In this document: positions 25,597-32,955 of the stretch, piece by piece
How positions within the stretch are numbered: position 1 is the first letter of the stretch
Layout: every line of letters begins with the position of its first letter
Assembly (NCBI GenBank): GCA_905339235.1
Contig: CAJPFG010000018.1
Coordinates: 248,001-312,000, forward strand
Source of the DNA: Phycisphaerales bacterium
GTDB taxonomy: Bacteria > Planctomycetota > Phycisphaerae > Phycisphaerales > UBA1924
Direction of reading: 5' to 3'
DNA: 64,000 nucleotides
Program-made: the position numbers and the translations under genes
The notes under the pieces: model-generated
Told to the model about the DNA's origin: nothing
Database searches by the model: none
The model's input: only the letters and a program-made list of their open reading frames with translations

Positions 25597-25779
25597 GTGG
25601 AAACATTCGAGCGGCTCAAGAAACTGATTTTGGAGTCTGAAGAGGACGTTCGGAAAGCGGAGGGCGGCAACAAGGCCGCGGGTACGCGGGCGCGACAAAC
25701 GATGCAGGACATCAAGAACGCCGCCCAGGAAGTTCGCGAAAAGATTCTGGAGTTGCGGAATGCAGGCCAGTCAAGCTAG
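25597..25779 (+). CDS. Hc1-like small histone H1 homologue
   Basis: 60 residues from GTG 25597, with GGAAGGGA upstream. The frame is open further upstream but lacks coding pattern. The chain is one charged helix rich in Lys and Glu (FERLKKLILESEEDVRKAEGG, NKAAGTRARQTMQDIKNAAQEVREKILELR). This matches the short histone H1/Hc1-like proteins widespread in planctomycetes and chlamydiae, which associate with nucleoid DNA. It lacks the Lys/Ala-rich tail of chlamydial Hc1. It overlaps the FabZ-like gene by 20 bp. Confidence 0.78.
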   Translation: METFERLKKLILESEEDVRKAEGGNKAAGTRARQTMQDIKNAAQEVREKILELRNAGQSS

Positions 25780-26305
25780 TCAGGCGTCGCGGCCCGAAAA
25801 CGATGGGGAAGCCCAGGCGTCGAAGGATCTGCTCTTCGACGTGAGCGGGGTGGATCTGTCGGCATGCCGCGCCGATCGGGATGCAATCGCGAAGGCCAAC
25901 CCCCACCGCGGGGTGATGGCATTGCTCGACCGCGTGATCTGGATGAACGCGGACCTCTCCGAGGGCGTGGGCGTCAAGCGGATCCGGGACGATGAGTTCT
26001 GGGTGCCCGGACATTTTCCGGGCAAGCCCGTCTTCCCCGGGGTCCTGCAGGTGGAGACGGCCGCGCAACTCGCGTGCTACATGTACATCATCCGCAAGAC
26101 CGGCCCGGGAATCGTCTACTTCCTGCGGATCGAGGCCGCGGCGTTCCGGGGCACGGTTGTTCCCGGCGATGACTATTTCGTCCTGTGCAAGGAAGTGAAA
26201 GCCCAGCGGCGGCGGTTCATCTCCGACGTGCAGGGCCTGGTGAACGGCAAGACGGTCTTCGACGCCCGCATCAGCGGGATGTACGTCGAGGGCGCGACGA
26301 TCTGA
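25760..26305 (+). CDS. FabZ-like 3-hydroxyacyl-ACP dehydratase
   Basis: 181 residues from ATG 25760, which lies inside the histone-like gene; GGAG sits 8 nt upstream. The hotdog-fold signature GHFPGKPVFPGVLQVE supplies the catalytic His and Glu of FabZ. The N-terminal 45 residues are an extension not found in E. coli FabZ. It should dehydrate 3-hydroxyacyl-ACP in fatty-acid elongation. The context (a histone and mannose isomerase) is not a fatty-acid cluster, so a lipid-A or specialised acyl role is also possible. Confidence 0.85.
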   Translation: MQASQASQASRPENDGEAQASKDLLFDVSGVDLSACRADRDAIAKANPHRGVMALLDRVIWMNADLSEGVGVKRIRDDEFWVPGHFPGKPVFPGVLQVETAAQLACYMYIIRKTGPGIVYFLRIEAAAFRGTVVPGDDYFVLCKEVKAQRRRFISDVQGLVNGKTVFDARISGMYVEGATI

Positions 26306-26343
26306 CGAACGCGCGGCCGAATGTCCGGCCGCGTGGCACCGAC

Positions 26344-27342
26344 ATGACGCCATACCCCCTTGTTTTCGAGCCCATCCTCATACCGAAGGTGTGGGGCGGA
26401 GAGCGCCTCGCGCGCTTCGGCAAGCGGGTGAAGGCGGGCGACCGAATCGGCGAATCGTGGGAGGTGGCGGACCTTTCCAACACGTCCGAATCGGGCGCCG
26501 GCGGGGCCGAGCAGCGATCGGTCATCGCCAACGGCCCCCTCGCGGGAAAGACGCTCCACGACGCCGCGGCGATATGGGGGACCCGCCTGCTGGGCGGCGC
26601 CAAGGCCGCCGCCGACGGGGGCTTCCCGGTTCTCGTGAAGTTCCTCGACGCACGGGAGAACCTCTCGGTGCAGGTGCACCCCAGCGCGGCCTATGCCGCC
26701 GCGCATCCCGGTGCGCACCTCAAAGCCGAATGCTGGTACGTCCTCGACGCCGCGCCCGGCAGCGTGATCTACAAGGGTGTGAAGCCGGGCGTGACGCGCG
26801 AAGTGTTCGCCCGGCACATCGCGGCGGGAACGGTGGTCGAGTACCTGGTCGCGGTGCCCGCGGTGGTGGGGGAGATTCACGACCTGCCCAGCGGCACGTG
26901 CCACGCGCTGGGTGCGGGAGTATTGGTGGCGGAGTTTCAGACCTCCAGCGACACGACGTTCCGGGTCTTTGACTGGGGACGGTCGGGGCGCGCCCTGCAC
27001 ATCGCCGAGAGCCTGGATTGCATCACCTGGGGCCCGGCGCCGGGGGCGGTGCGGCTGAAGTCCGCGTCGGGGGCGGCGCCCGCGATGCGGAACGAGTTCC
27101 TCGGCGTGCGACACGTGTCCCTGGGGAACGAGAGCGAGACGCCCGCGTCGCCCGAAGGAGCCTGCTGCGTGGTGATGGTCCTGGCGGGCGCGGGGTCCCT
27201 GTACTGCGAAGAGGGCCTGTATTCGCCCTTGAATCTCGCGACGGGGATGACCGTGGTGGTGCCCGCGGCGGTGGCGAAAGACACGCAGATCGCGGCGGGG
27301 GAAACCGGGCGGATCGAGTGCCTGGTCGCGACGATTCTCTGA
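26344..27342 (+). CDS. manA: Mannose-6-phosphate isomerase, type I
   Basis: 332 residues from ATG 26344; the frame runs on upstream into the FabZ-like gene and was not used. It interconverts mannose-6-P and fructose-6-P using one zinc. Ligand motifs: VQVHP, KAECWYVL and GTCHALGAG; FEPILIPKVWGG opens the cupin. The C-terminal second cupin is shorter than in enterobacterial ManA, as in other short-form enzymes. It feeds GDP-mannose and glycan synthesis. Confidence 0.92.
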   Translation: MTPYPLVFEPILIPKVWGGERLARFGKRVKAGDRIGESWEVADLSNTSESGAGGAEQRSVIANGPLAGKTLHDAAAIWGTRLLGGAKAAADGGFPVLVKFLDARENLSVQVHPSAAYAAAHPGAHLKAECWYVLDAAPGSVIYKGVKPGVTREVFARHIAAGTVVEYLVAVPAVVGEIHDLPSGTCHALGAGVLVAEFQTSSDTTFRVFDWGRSGRALHIAESLDCITWGPAPGAVRLKSASGAAPAMRNEFLGVRHVSLGNESETPASPEGACCVVMVLAGAGSLYCEEGLYSPLNLATGMTVVVPAAVAKDTQIAAGETGRIECLVATIL

Positions 27343-27419
27343 CCCGGGCGCCTTGCATTTTCCAAATCCTGTGGCATGTTTACCCGCCGGCCTTCCGGGC
27401 CGGAACATGGAGTGCGCGC

Positions 27420-28121
27420 ATGCGGACCGGCGTGGTTGTTCTGGTGCTGGCAGGGCTGGGCGGAGCGGTGCGGGCGGATGTCGTGACCGACACCTTCGAT
27501 CCGGGCTCGAACCTTGGCGGATGGACCTTCGGCGGCCCGTTCGGCTCGGTGCTCCCCTCGGGCGGGAACCCCGGTGCCTATTGGAATGAGCCCGACCTCG
27601 ACACGTTCGCGCCGCGCCTGCGAACGACCAGCACCAACTCGCCCTTCCACGGCGACTACCGCTCCCGCCAGGTCATGGGCTTGTCGGTGGACCTGATCCT
27701 GTTTCACGTGGATTTCAGCGCGGGCGGACGGCCCTTGTCGCTGATCCTCGTGAGCGACAACAACACTCCCGGGAACCCCGACGACGACTGGGGCGCATTC
27801 ACGATGCACGCCCAGAACGTCCCGCTCGTCGGCGAAGGCTGGCGGCACTATGACTTCGACGTGCCCAGCCAGAGCGCGGCCCTGCCCGCGGGCTGGGAGT
27901 TCATCGAGTTCGGCCCGGGCGCGAGCCCAAACTGGAACTCGCTGGTCACCGGCGTAGACGGAGTGGAGTTCTTCTACGGCGACCCGCGAAACTTCTTCAT
28001 CTTCCAGATGTGGGACACCGGCGCGGACAACGTCGCGATCAGCAGTGTGCCGGCCCCGGCTTCCTCGCTCGGGCTGGTGCTTGCATCGGCGGTTCGCCGC
28101 CGGGGACGGACGCGGCAATGA
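27420..28121 (+). CDS. Exported protein with PEP-CTERM-like tail
   Basis: 233 residues from ATG 27420. A signal peptide (VVVLVLAGLGGAVRA) is followed by a beta-sandwich-like region (TDTFDPGSNLGGWTFGG, YRSRQVMGLSVDLILFHVDF, WRHYDFDVPS) resembling laminin-G or choice-of-anchor domains. The end VPAPASSLGLVLASAVRRRGR is a sorting tail of the type seen in four other proteins here. Probably attached to the envelope. Function unknown. Confidence 0.72.
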   Translation: MRTGVVVLVLAGLGGAVRADVVTDTFDPGSNLGGWTFGGPFGSVLPSGGNPGAYWNEPDLDTFAPRLRTTSTNSPFHGDYRSRQVMGLSVDLILFHVDFSAGGRPLSLILVSDNNTPGNPDDDWGAFTMHAQNVPLVGEGWRHYDFDVPSQSAALPAGWEFIEFGPGASPNWNSLVTGVDGVEFFYGDPRNFFIFQMWDTGADNVAISSVPAPASSLGLVLASAVRRRGRTRQ

Positions 28122-28127
28122 TCGTGC

Positions 28128-28523
28128 GTGGCATCTCGCCGCGACACTCCCGTCGCCGCTTTCACGTGCATCACGTGCGGGTATGACCTCTCGGGATTCG
28201 GCGAATGCCCCGGACCCTGCCTGCGATGCCCGGAGTGCGGAGAAGCGGACCCCGGCAGGCCGCGCCCCGAGCGGCTCATCTACGCGACGGACATCGCCCT
28301 CACCACCGGGCTCGCTTCGTTGTTCATCTCGTGCATGGTCTTCGTGTTGCCCGCGCGAGGTCCCCTGCCGGGCGCAATCGTGCTCAGTTGGGTCGGCATC
28401 GCGATCGCCGTGGCAAGTCTGCTCGTCGCGACCTGGCGCGGGCGCGGCCGGAAACGAGCGCTGCCGTTGCTGGGCCTGCTCGCCACTGCGGCGTGGGCGG
28501 CGCTGCGGCTGGGGCTGTTATGA
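28128..28523 (+). CDS. Zinc-ribbon membrane protein of planctomycete type
   Basis: 131 residues from GTG 28128, the first possible start after the in-frame stop. The N-terminus has a zinc ribbon CITCGYDL...CLRCPECG (two CxxC pairs), a pattern very common in planctomycete proteins. Three membrane helices follow (about 55-75, 81-100, 108-128). No ribosome-binding site is visible, but it begins 6 bp after the previous stop, so coupling is likely. Function unknown. Confidence 0.68.
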   Translation: MASRRDTPVAAFTCITCGYDLSGFGECPGPCLRCPECGEADPGRPRPERLIYATDIALTTGLASLFISCMVFVLPARGPLPGAIVLSWVGIAIAVASLLVATWRGRGRKRALPLLGLLATAAWAALRLGLL

Positions 28524-28535
28524 ACCGCCCGAGGC

Positions 28536-29723
28536 TCACCCGCGATACACGTTCACAACCTTGTGCAACGCCTCTTCCACGATGCGGAAGTGGTCGTCGG
28601 AAAGGTCGTGGTGCATGGGGAGGCTGAAGACCTTGGTGGCAAGGACATCGGAGACCGGGCAGTCTTCGTTGTCGTAGTCCGACAGGGCGGGCTGCTTGGG
28701 TAGCGGGCGCGGGTAGTGCGTGGCCGTGGGAACGCCCTCGGCATTCAGCGCCTTGCAGAACTCATCGCGCGTGCAGGTGAATCGCCCGAGTTCGAGTTGC
28801 ACCGTGTACAGGTGGTACACGGCCTCGGCGCCTGGAGTGGTCTTGGGAGCCTTCAGACCCTCGATCTTGGCGAGAATGGCGTCGTACCACGCGGCGTTGC
28901 GCCGGCGCTGGGCGGTCTGTTCCTCGAGCCGGTTCAGCCGCGAGCAGCCGATGGCGCCGGCCATGTCGTTGAGGCGATAGTTGTACCCGATCGACTCGTG
29001 CAGGTACTTGTCGCTCTCGCCGTGCGATCGCAGGAGTTTGATTTCGCGGGCCAGTCCCTCGTCATTGCAGGTCACGATGCCACCCTCGCCCGTGGCGAGG
29101 TTCTTGGTGGCGTACAGCGAGTACGTGACCACATCGCCGAAAGCGCCCAGCCCCTTGGTCTTGTAGGTCGCCAGGTGCGCCTGCGCGGCGTCATAGATCA
29201 CCATCAGGTTGTGCTTCTCGGCTACCGCCTGGATCGCGTCGATATCGGCCGGGCAGCCGTAGAGGTGGGTGCACGCGATGGCCGTGGTGCGGCGGGTGAC
29301 CTTGCGGGCCAGGTCGCGGGCGTCCATCTGGAACGTCTCGGCGTTGGCGTCCACGAAAACCGGGATAGCCCCCCGAGCGACGACCATCGAGACGGTCGCG
29401 ATGAAGGACCACGCCGGCACCAGAACCTCATCACCCGGGCGGATGAGCGGCTCATACGCCAGTTGAAGGGCGCACGTGCCGTTGGCGCAGGTCATGCCGA
29501 ACTTCGCCTCGGTCATCGTGGCCCAACGCTCTTCGAGTTCCGCGCACTTGGTCGCGGCCCGGAGCATGCCGGACTTCAAAACCTCGTTGCACGCGTCGAT
29601 GTCGGCCTGCGCGAGGGCCGTGGACATGAACGGGACTGGTTTGGTGCTGACAGGGGTACCCCCGAACAGAGCCAGGGACTTGGCGGCCTCGGATTTGGGT
29701 GCGGCGGCGGTCGCGGTCGTCAA
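28536..29723 (-). CDS. DegT/DnrJ/EryC1/StrS-family PLP aminotransferase
   Basis: 395 residues from TTG 29723, picked because AAGGAG lies 7 nt upstream; the frame extends to 29948 but overlaps the divergent gene. The PLP Lys is K207 in YSLYATKNLATGEGG, and D178 lies in YDAAQAH. The family transaminates nucleotide-linked keto-sugars or related substrates for surface glycans. No other sugar-nucleotide gene is adjacent (manA is 1.2 kb away on the other strand), so the substrate is open. It diverges from the adaptor-operon promoter. Confidence 0.88.
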   Translation of the reverse strand: MTTATAAAPKSEAAKSLALFGGTPVSTKPVPFMSTALAQADIDACNEVLKSGMLRAATKCAELEERWATMTEAKFGMTCANGTCALQLAYEPLIRPGDEVLVPAWSFIATVSMVVARGAIPVFVDANAETFQMDARDLARKVTRRTTAIACTHLYGCPADIDAIQAVAEKHNLMVIYDAAQAHLATYKTKGLGAFGDVVTYSLYATKNLATGEGGIVTCNDEGLAREIKLLRSHGESDKYLHESIGYNYRLNDMAGAIGCSRLNRLEEQTAQRRRNAAWYDAILAKIEGLKAPKTTPGAEAVYHLYTVQLELGRFTCTRDEFCKALNAEGVPTATHYPRPLPKQPALSDYDNEDCPVSDVLATKVFSLPMHHDLSDDHFRIVEEALHKVVNVYRG

Positions 29724-29814
29724 CTTCAATCTCCTTGGTCTGGCACGAGAATGGAAAGGATAGGCCTCGGCGGTAGGTTTTTCGGCCCGGGAACAGATTG
29801 GTCTGCTAGTGACG

Positions 29815-29820
29815 TATAGT
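29815..29820 (+). promoter_or_regulatory. -10-like TATAGT 6 nt before the export operon
   Basis: TATAGT (5 of 6 matches) is followed by GGGGCT and the ATG at 29827, with no Shine-Dalgarno sequence. The first gene of the four-gene operon is probably translated from a leaderless message. Confidence 0.45.
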
Positions 29821-29826
29821 GGGGCT

Positions 29827-30786
29827 ATGCGAACAAAGCACTCCCTCGCCTGGGCCCTTGTGGCCGGGGCGGCCGCGGTGGGCGTCGCAACCCCCGTTCT
29901 CGCACAGACTTCTGACGGACCGAAGCGTGAGGTCCGGCGACTCGACACTGCCCTGACCGAGCAGTTCGGCGTACTTTGTCACATCCGGCCTAGCCGCGAG
30001 GCCATGATGGCCTTCGGTCAGCCGACGAAGGTGGCCGAAGTCGTCGTGCGCGGCGGGCAGGATGTGAAGAAAGACCAGGTGATCCTCCGAGGCGACGACA
30101 CGGAGGAGAACGCCCTCTTGCGGCTCCAGCAGGAGCGGGCCAAGACCGACCTGCCGGTGCGACGCGCCAAGGCGGCCATGGACCTGGCCGAAGTCGAGCA
30201 CAAGCGGCTCCAGGACATTTTCGCCAAGGGTGGTTCCGGTGCACAGGAAGTGGAGCGGGCGCGCCTCACAGCCGTGCAGGCCGCGCTGGACTATGCGATG
30301 GCGCAACTCACGCAGACGACCGAAGTGATCCAGGTCGATCGCTTCCAGGCCCGCGTGGATCGGTTCCAGATCATTGCGCCATTCGACGGAACCGTCTCGA
30401 CGGTGCAGGTGGATGTCGGGCAGTCGGTGGGGGAGAGCGACCGGATCGTGCGGGTGGTGAACGTGGACACGCTGATGATGGACGTGGGCGCGGAGATCGG
30501 CGAGGCGCGCACGTGGACCCTGAAGGAGGGCGATACCGCGTGGGTGCTGGTTGACGTCGCCGGGACCGCGCGGCTTTGCAAAGGCAAGGTGACGGAGGTC
30601 GATCCGACGGCGGACCTGGGCAGCCGGTCGCGGCGGGTTCGGGTGGAGATGCCGAATCCCAAGGGCGATGACCGATTGCTGGCCGGCGGGCCGGCGTGGG
30701 TGCGGTTCACGGAGCCCGGGCCGGAACTGCTGTCGAAGTTCAACCTGGGGGCGGGCGCATCGGGCACACCGGTCGCCGGAAGGTAA
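29827..30786 (+). CDS. Periplasmic adaptor (HlyD/RND-type membrane fusion protein)
   Basis: 319 residues from ATG 29827, with a signal peptide (cut near PVLAQ). It has the adaptor layout: a first half-lipoyl segment (VAEVVVRGGQDVKKDQVIL), an alpha-helical hairpin (about 90-165, EENALLRLQQERAK to ALDYAMAQLTQ), a second half-lipoyl (FQIIAPFDGTVSTVQVDVGQSVGE) and a beta-barrel. Adaptors bridge an inner-membrane transporter to an outer-membrane channel. First gene of the four-gene operon; 10 bp separate it from the next. No RND pump or TolC homologue lies nearby. Confidence 0.83.
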   Translation: MRTKHSLAWALVAGAAAVGVATPVLAQTSDGPKREVRRLDTALTEQFGVLCHIRPSREAMMAFGQPTKVAEVVVRGGQDVKKDQVILRGDDTEENALLRLQQERAKTDLPVRRAKAAMDLAEVEHKRLQDIFAKGGSGAQEVERARLTAVQAALDYAMAQLTQTTEVIQVDRFQARVDRFQIIAPFDGTVSTVQVDVGQSVGESDRIVRVVNVDTLMMDVGAEIGEARTWTLKEGDTAWVLVDVAGTARLCKGKVTEVDPTADLGSRSRRVRVEMPNPKGDDRLLAGGPAWVRFTEPGPELLSKFNLGAGASGTPVAGR

Positions 30787-30796
30787 GGACTCGCGA

Positions 30797-32845
30797 ATGC
30801 CGTTGACTGATCTCTCGAGCCTCAAAACGCCCGGCTGGCAGCGGGTAGTGTCGGAGTTGACCGCGCCCGCGGGCGACGACCGGGTCTTTCTCCTCCGCCT
30901 CATCGGCGTGCTGGGCCAGGTTGCCGGCGCTCGACAGGGGGTGCTCTTCTCCCTCGACGGCCAGCGCGAACCCACGCCCGAGATCGAGCCGCGCGCAGTC
31001 CTGCTCTGGCCCATGGCCAACGACACCTTCGACGCGCAGGGCCGCATGACCCTACCCCTGGACGCCCTCTTCGACCCCGCCAGGATACAGGAGGGCGCGA
31101 TCGAGTCGTTCGCGGACGTGAAGAGCGCGGCCCGCGCGGGGGCCGGCACGCGCCAGCCCGCCGTCTTCGGTCTCGAAGGCGAGAGCCTGATGTACGATTC
31201 GGGCGGGCCCAAGGGCTACGTCGTCGCGGTGCCGATCCCCATGGGCCTTCCGGCCGAGGCGCCGGGGCTGCCCCTGCAGGGCGTCATCACGCTGCTGATC
31301 GATGCCCGTTCAAAGCAGGCCCTGCAGACCACGCTGGCGATCATCGAGGTGCTGACGGGCTACGCCTTCCTCCACGCCACGTCGCAGGCATTGCGCCGGA
31401 CCAAGGCCGGCAGCGCCTCGCTGGACCTGGCCGCCAGGCTGATCGCCTCGGTCAACACCACCGCCGACTTCAAGGGCTGCGGGCTGCAACTGGTCAACGA
31501 CCTGGCGCGGCAGTTGGCCATCGACCGCGTGGCCCTGGGCTGGGTGCACGAGAGCGGATCGGTGCGGGATTCCTCGTCCTCTTCGCGCCGAGAAACACGT
31601 TGCGTCGCCATCACCGACACCGAAAACATCGACCGTCGGATGGCCATGGTCCGCAAGATCGAAGGCGCGATGGACGAGTGCCTCGACCAGGAGCAGCCGG
31701 TTCTGTACCCCCCGCCCGAGGCCGCGGGCGATGCCGTGCTCTCCCAGGCCATCACCCACGCGCACCGGGAGTTGGGCGCGGGAGATGCGCGGCTGAAAGT
31801 CGCGAGCCTGCCGCTGCGGGTGAGCGACGCCAAGGGCGAGCGCATCATCGGAATCCTGCTGCTCGAAAGCGGTGGCGACGGACGCCTGGAGCCGGCGACG
31901 ATCGAGTTGCTTCAGGCGACTCTGGACCTCGTGGCGCCCGTGCTGGCCGTGCGCCACAGCGACGACCGAATCCTCGCGGCCCGGGCGTGGGAATCGACCA
32001 AAAGGGCCGGGGCGTGGCTCGTCGGCCCGACCCACACGGCCTGGAAAATGGGCGGGATCGCGCTGCTCGTGGCGACGCTCTTCCTGGTGTTCTTCGAAAC
32101 CACCTACCGCGTGGGCGCGCCGATGGAACTGCTGCCGCGCGAGCGGCGCACCATCGCGATGCCCTACGACGGCGTCATCGCAAAGGTGCCGGAGTCGTCG
32201 CGCCCGGGCAGCGACGTGAGCGAAGGCCAACTCCTCATCGAACTGGACACGCGCGAACTGATCCTCGCCAAGGCCGAGGCCGATGCGCAGGTCTTTCAAT
32301 CCGAAAAACAATCGGACGAGTCGCTGAAGCGGGGCGAGAACGCCGAGGCCGCGCAGGCCCGCGCCAAGGCCGACCAATCCCGCGCCCGCAGCAATCTGCT
32401 CGCGCGCCAGATCGAGCGCAGCCGGATCCTCTCGCCCATCGACGGCAAGGTCACGCAGGGCGACCTCAAGGACAAGGTCGGCGCGGCCGTGAAACTCGGC
32501 GAGGGTCTGCTTGAAGTCGCCAACACCGCCGACATGATGGTCGTGGCCCGCGTGGACGACCGCGACATCTCGTTCGTGAAGGTGGGAACCACCGGGCAGA
32601 TCAGCCCGAAATCCAACCCGGCCCTGACCCTGGACTTTGTGGTCGAGTCCGTCGTGCCCATGGCCTTCGCGAGAGACGGGCAGAACGTGTTCGAAGTCCG
32701 CGGCACGCTGACCGACAAGGACCTGCCCACGTGGGCGCTCACGGGCCTGGAAGGCCAGGCGAGGTTCAACACCCAGCGGCACTCGCTGGCGTGGATCGGA
32801 TCGCGCCGGATCGTGGATACGTTGCGAGTCTGGTTGTGGTGGTGA
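30797..32845 (+). CDS. GAF-domain plus HlyD inner-membrane adaptor
   Basis: 682 residues from ATG 30797. The cytoplasmic N-terminal part (1-405) contains a GAF-like domain beginning near 213 (LAARLIASVNTTADFKGCGLQLVNDLARQ) and a less clear one before it. One membrane helix (about 418-434, MGGIALLVATLFLVFF) leads to a periplasmic HlyD module: MPYDGVIAKVPESSRPGSDVSEGQLL, a coiled-coil hairpin and SRILSPIDGKVTQGDLKDKVG. The fusion puts a small-molecule or signal sensor on a secretion adaptor, so export may be gated by a cytoplasmic ligand. Second gene of the operon. Confidence 0.8.
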   Translation: MPLTDLSSLKTPGWQRVVSELTAPAGDDRVFLLRLIGVLGQVAGARQGVLFSLDGQREPTPEIEPRAVLLWPMANDTFDAQGRMTLPLDALFDPARIQEGAIESFADVKSAARAGAGTRQPAVFGLEGESLMYDSGGPKGYVVAVPIPMGLPAEAPGLPLQGVITLLIDARSKQALQTTLAIIEVLTGYAFLHATSQALRRTKAGSASLDLAARLIASVNTTADFKGCGLQLVNDLARQLAIDRVALGWVHESGSVRDSSSSSRRETRCVAITDTENIDRRMAMVRKIEGAMDECLDQEQPVLYPPPEAAGDAVLSQAITHAHRELGAGDARLKVASLPLRVSDAKGERIIGILLLESGGDGRLEPATIELLQATLDLVAPVLAVRHSDDRILAARAWESTKRAGAWLVGPTHTAWKMGGIALLVATLFLVFFETTYRVGAPMELLPRERRTIAMPYDGVIAKVPESSRPGSDVSEGQLLIELDTRELILAKAEADAQVFQSEKQSDESLKRGENAEAAQARAKADQSRARSNLLARQIERSRILSPIDGKVTQGDLKDKVGAAVKLGEGLLEVANTADMMVVARVDDRDISFVKVGTTGQISPKSNPALTLDFVVESVVPMAFARDGQNVFEVRGTLTDKDLPTWALTGLEGQARFNTQRHSLAWIGSRRIVDTLRVWLWW

Positions 32846-32863
32846 ACCGAAAAGGAAAGAAAT

Positions 32864-32948
32864 GGCAAATGGATCGCACATAGCAAATCGGAGGGGGCGC
32901 GGCGCCTCCGTGCGATCTGCGTTTGCCATTTGCGATTTGCCGTTTCCG
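32864..32948. repeat. GCAAAT/ATTTGC inverted repeat element, copy B
   Basis: Between the second and third operon genes. GGCAAAT and AGCAAAT units on the left face ATTTGC units on the right around a hairpin with arms CGGAGG/CCTCCG. GATCGCAC on the left and GTGCGATC on the right extend the symmetry. It may form an RNA hairpin within the operon message. Confidence 0.75.
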
Positions 32949-32955
32949 ATTGCAC

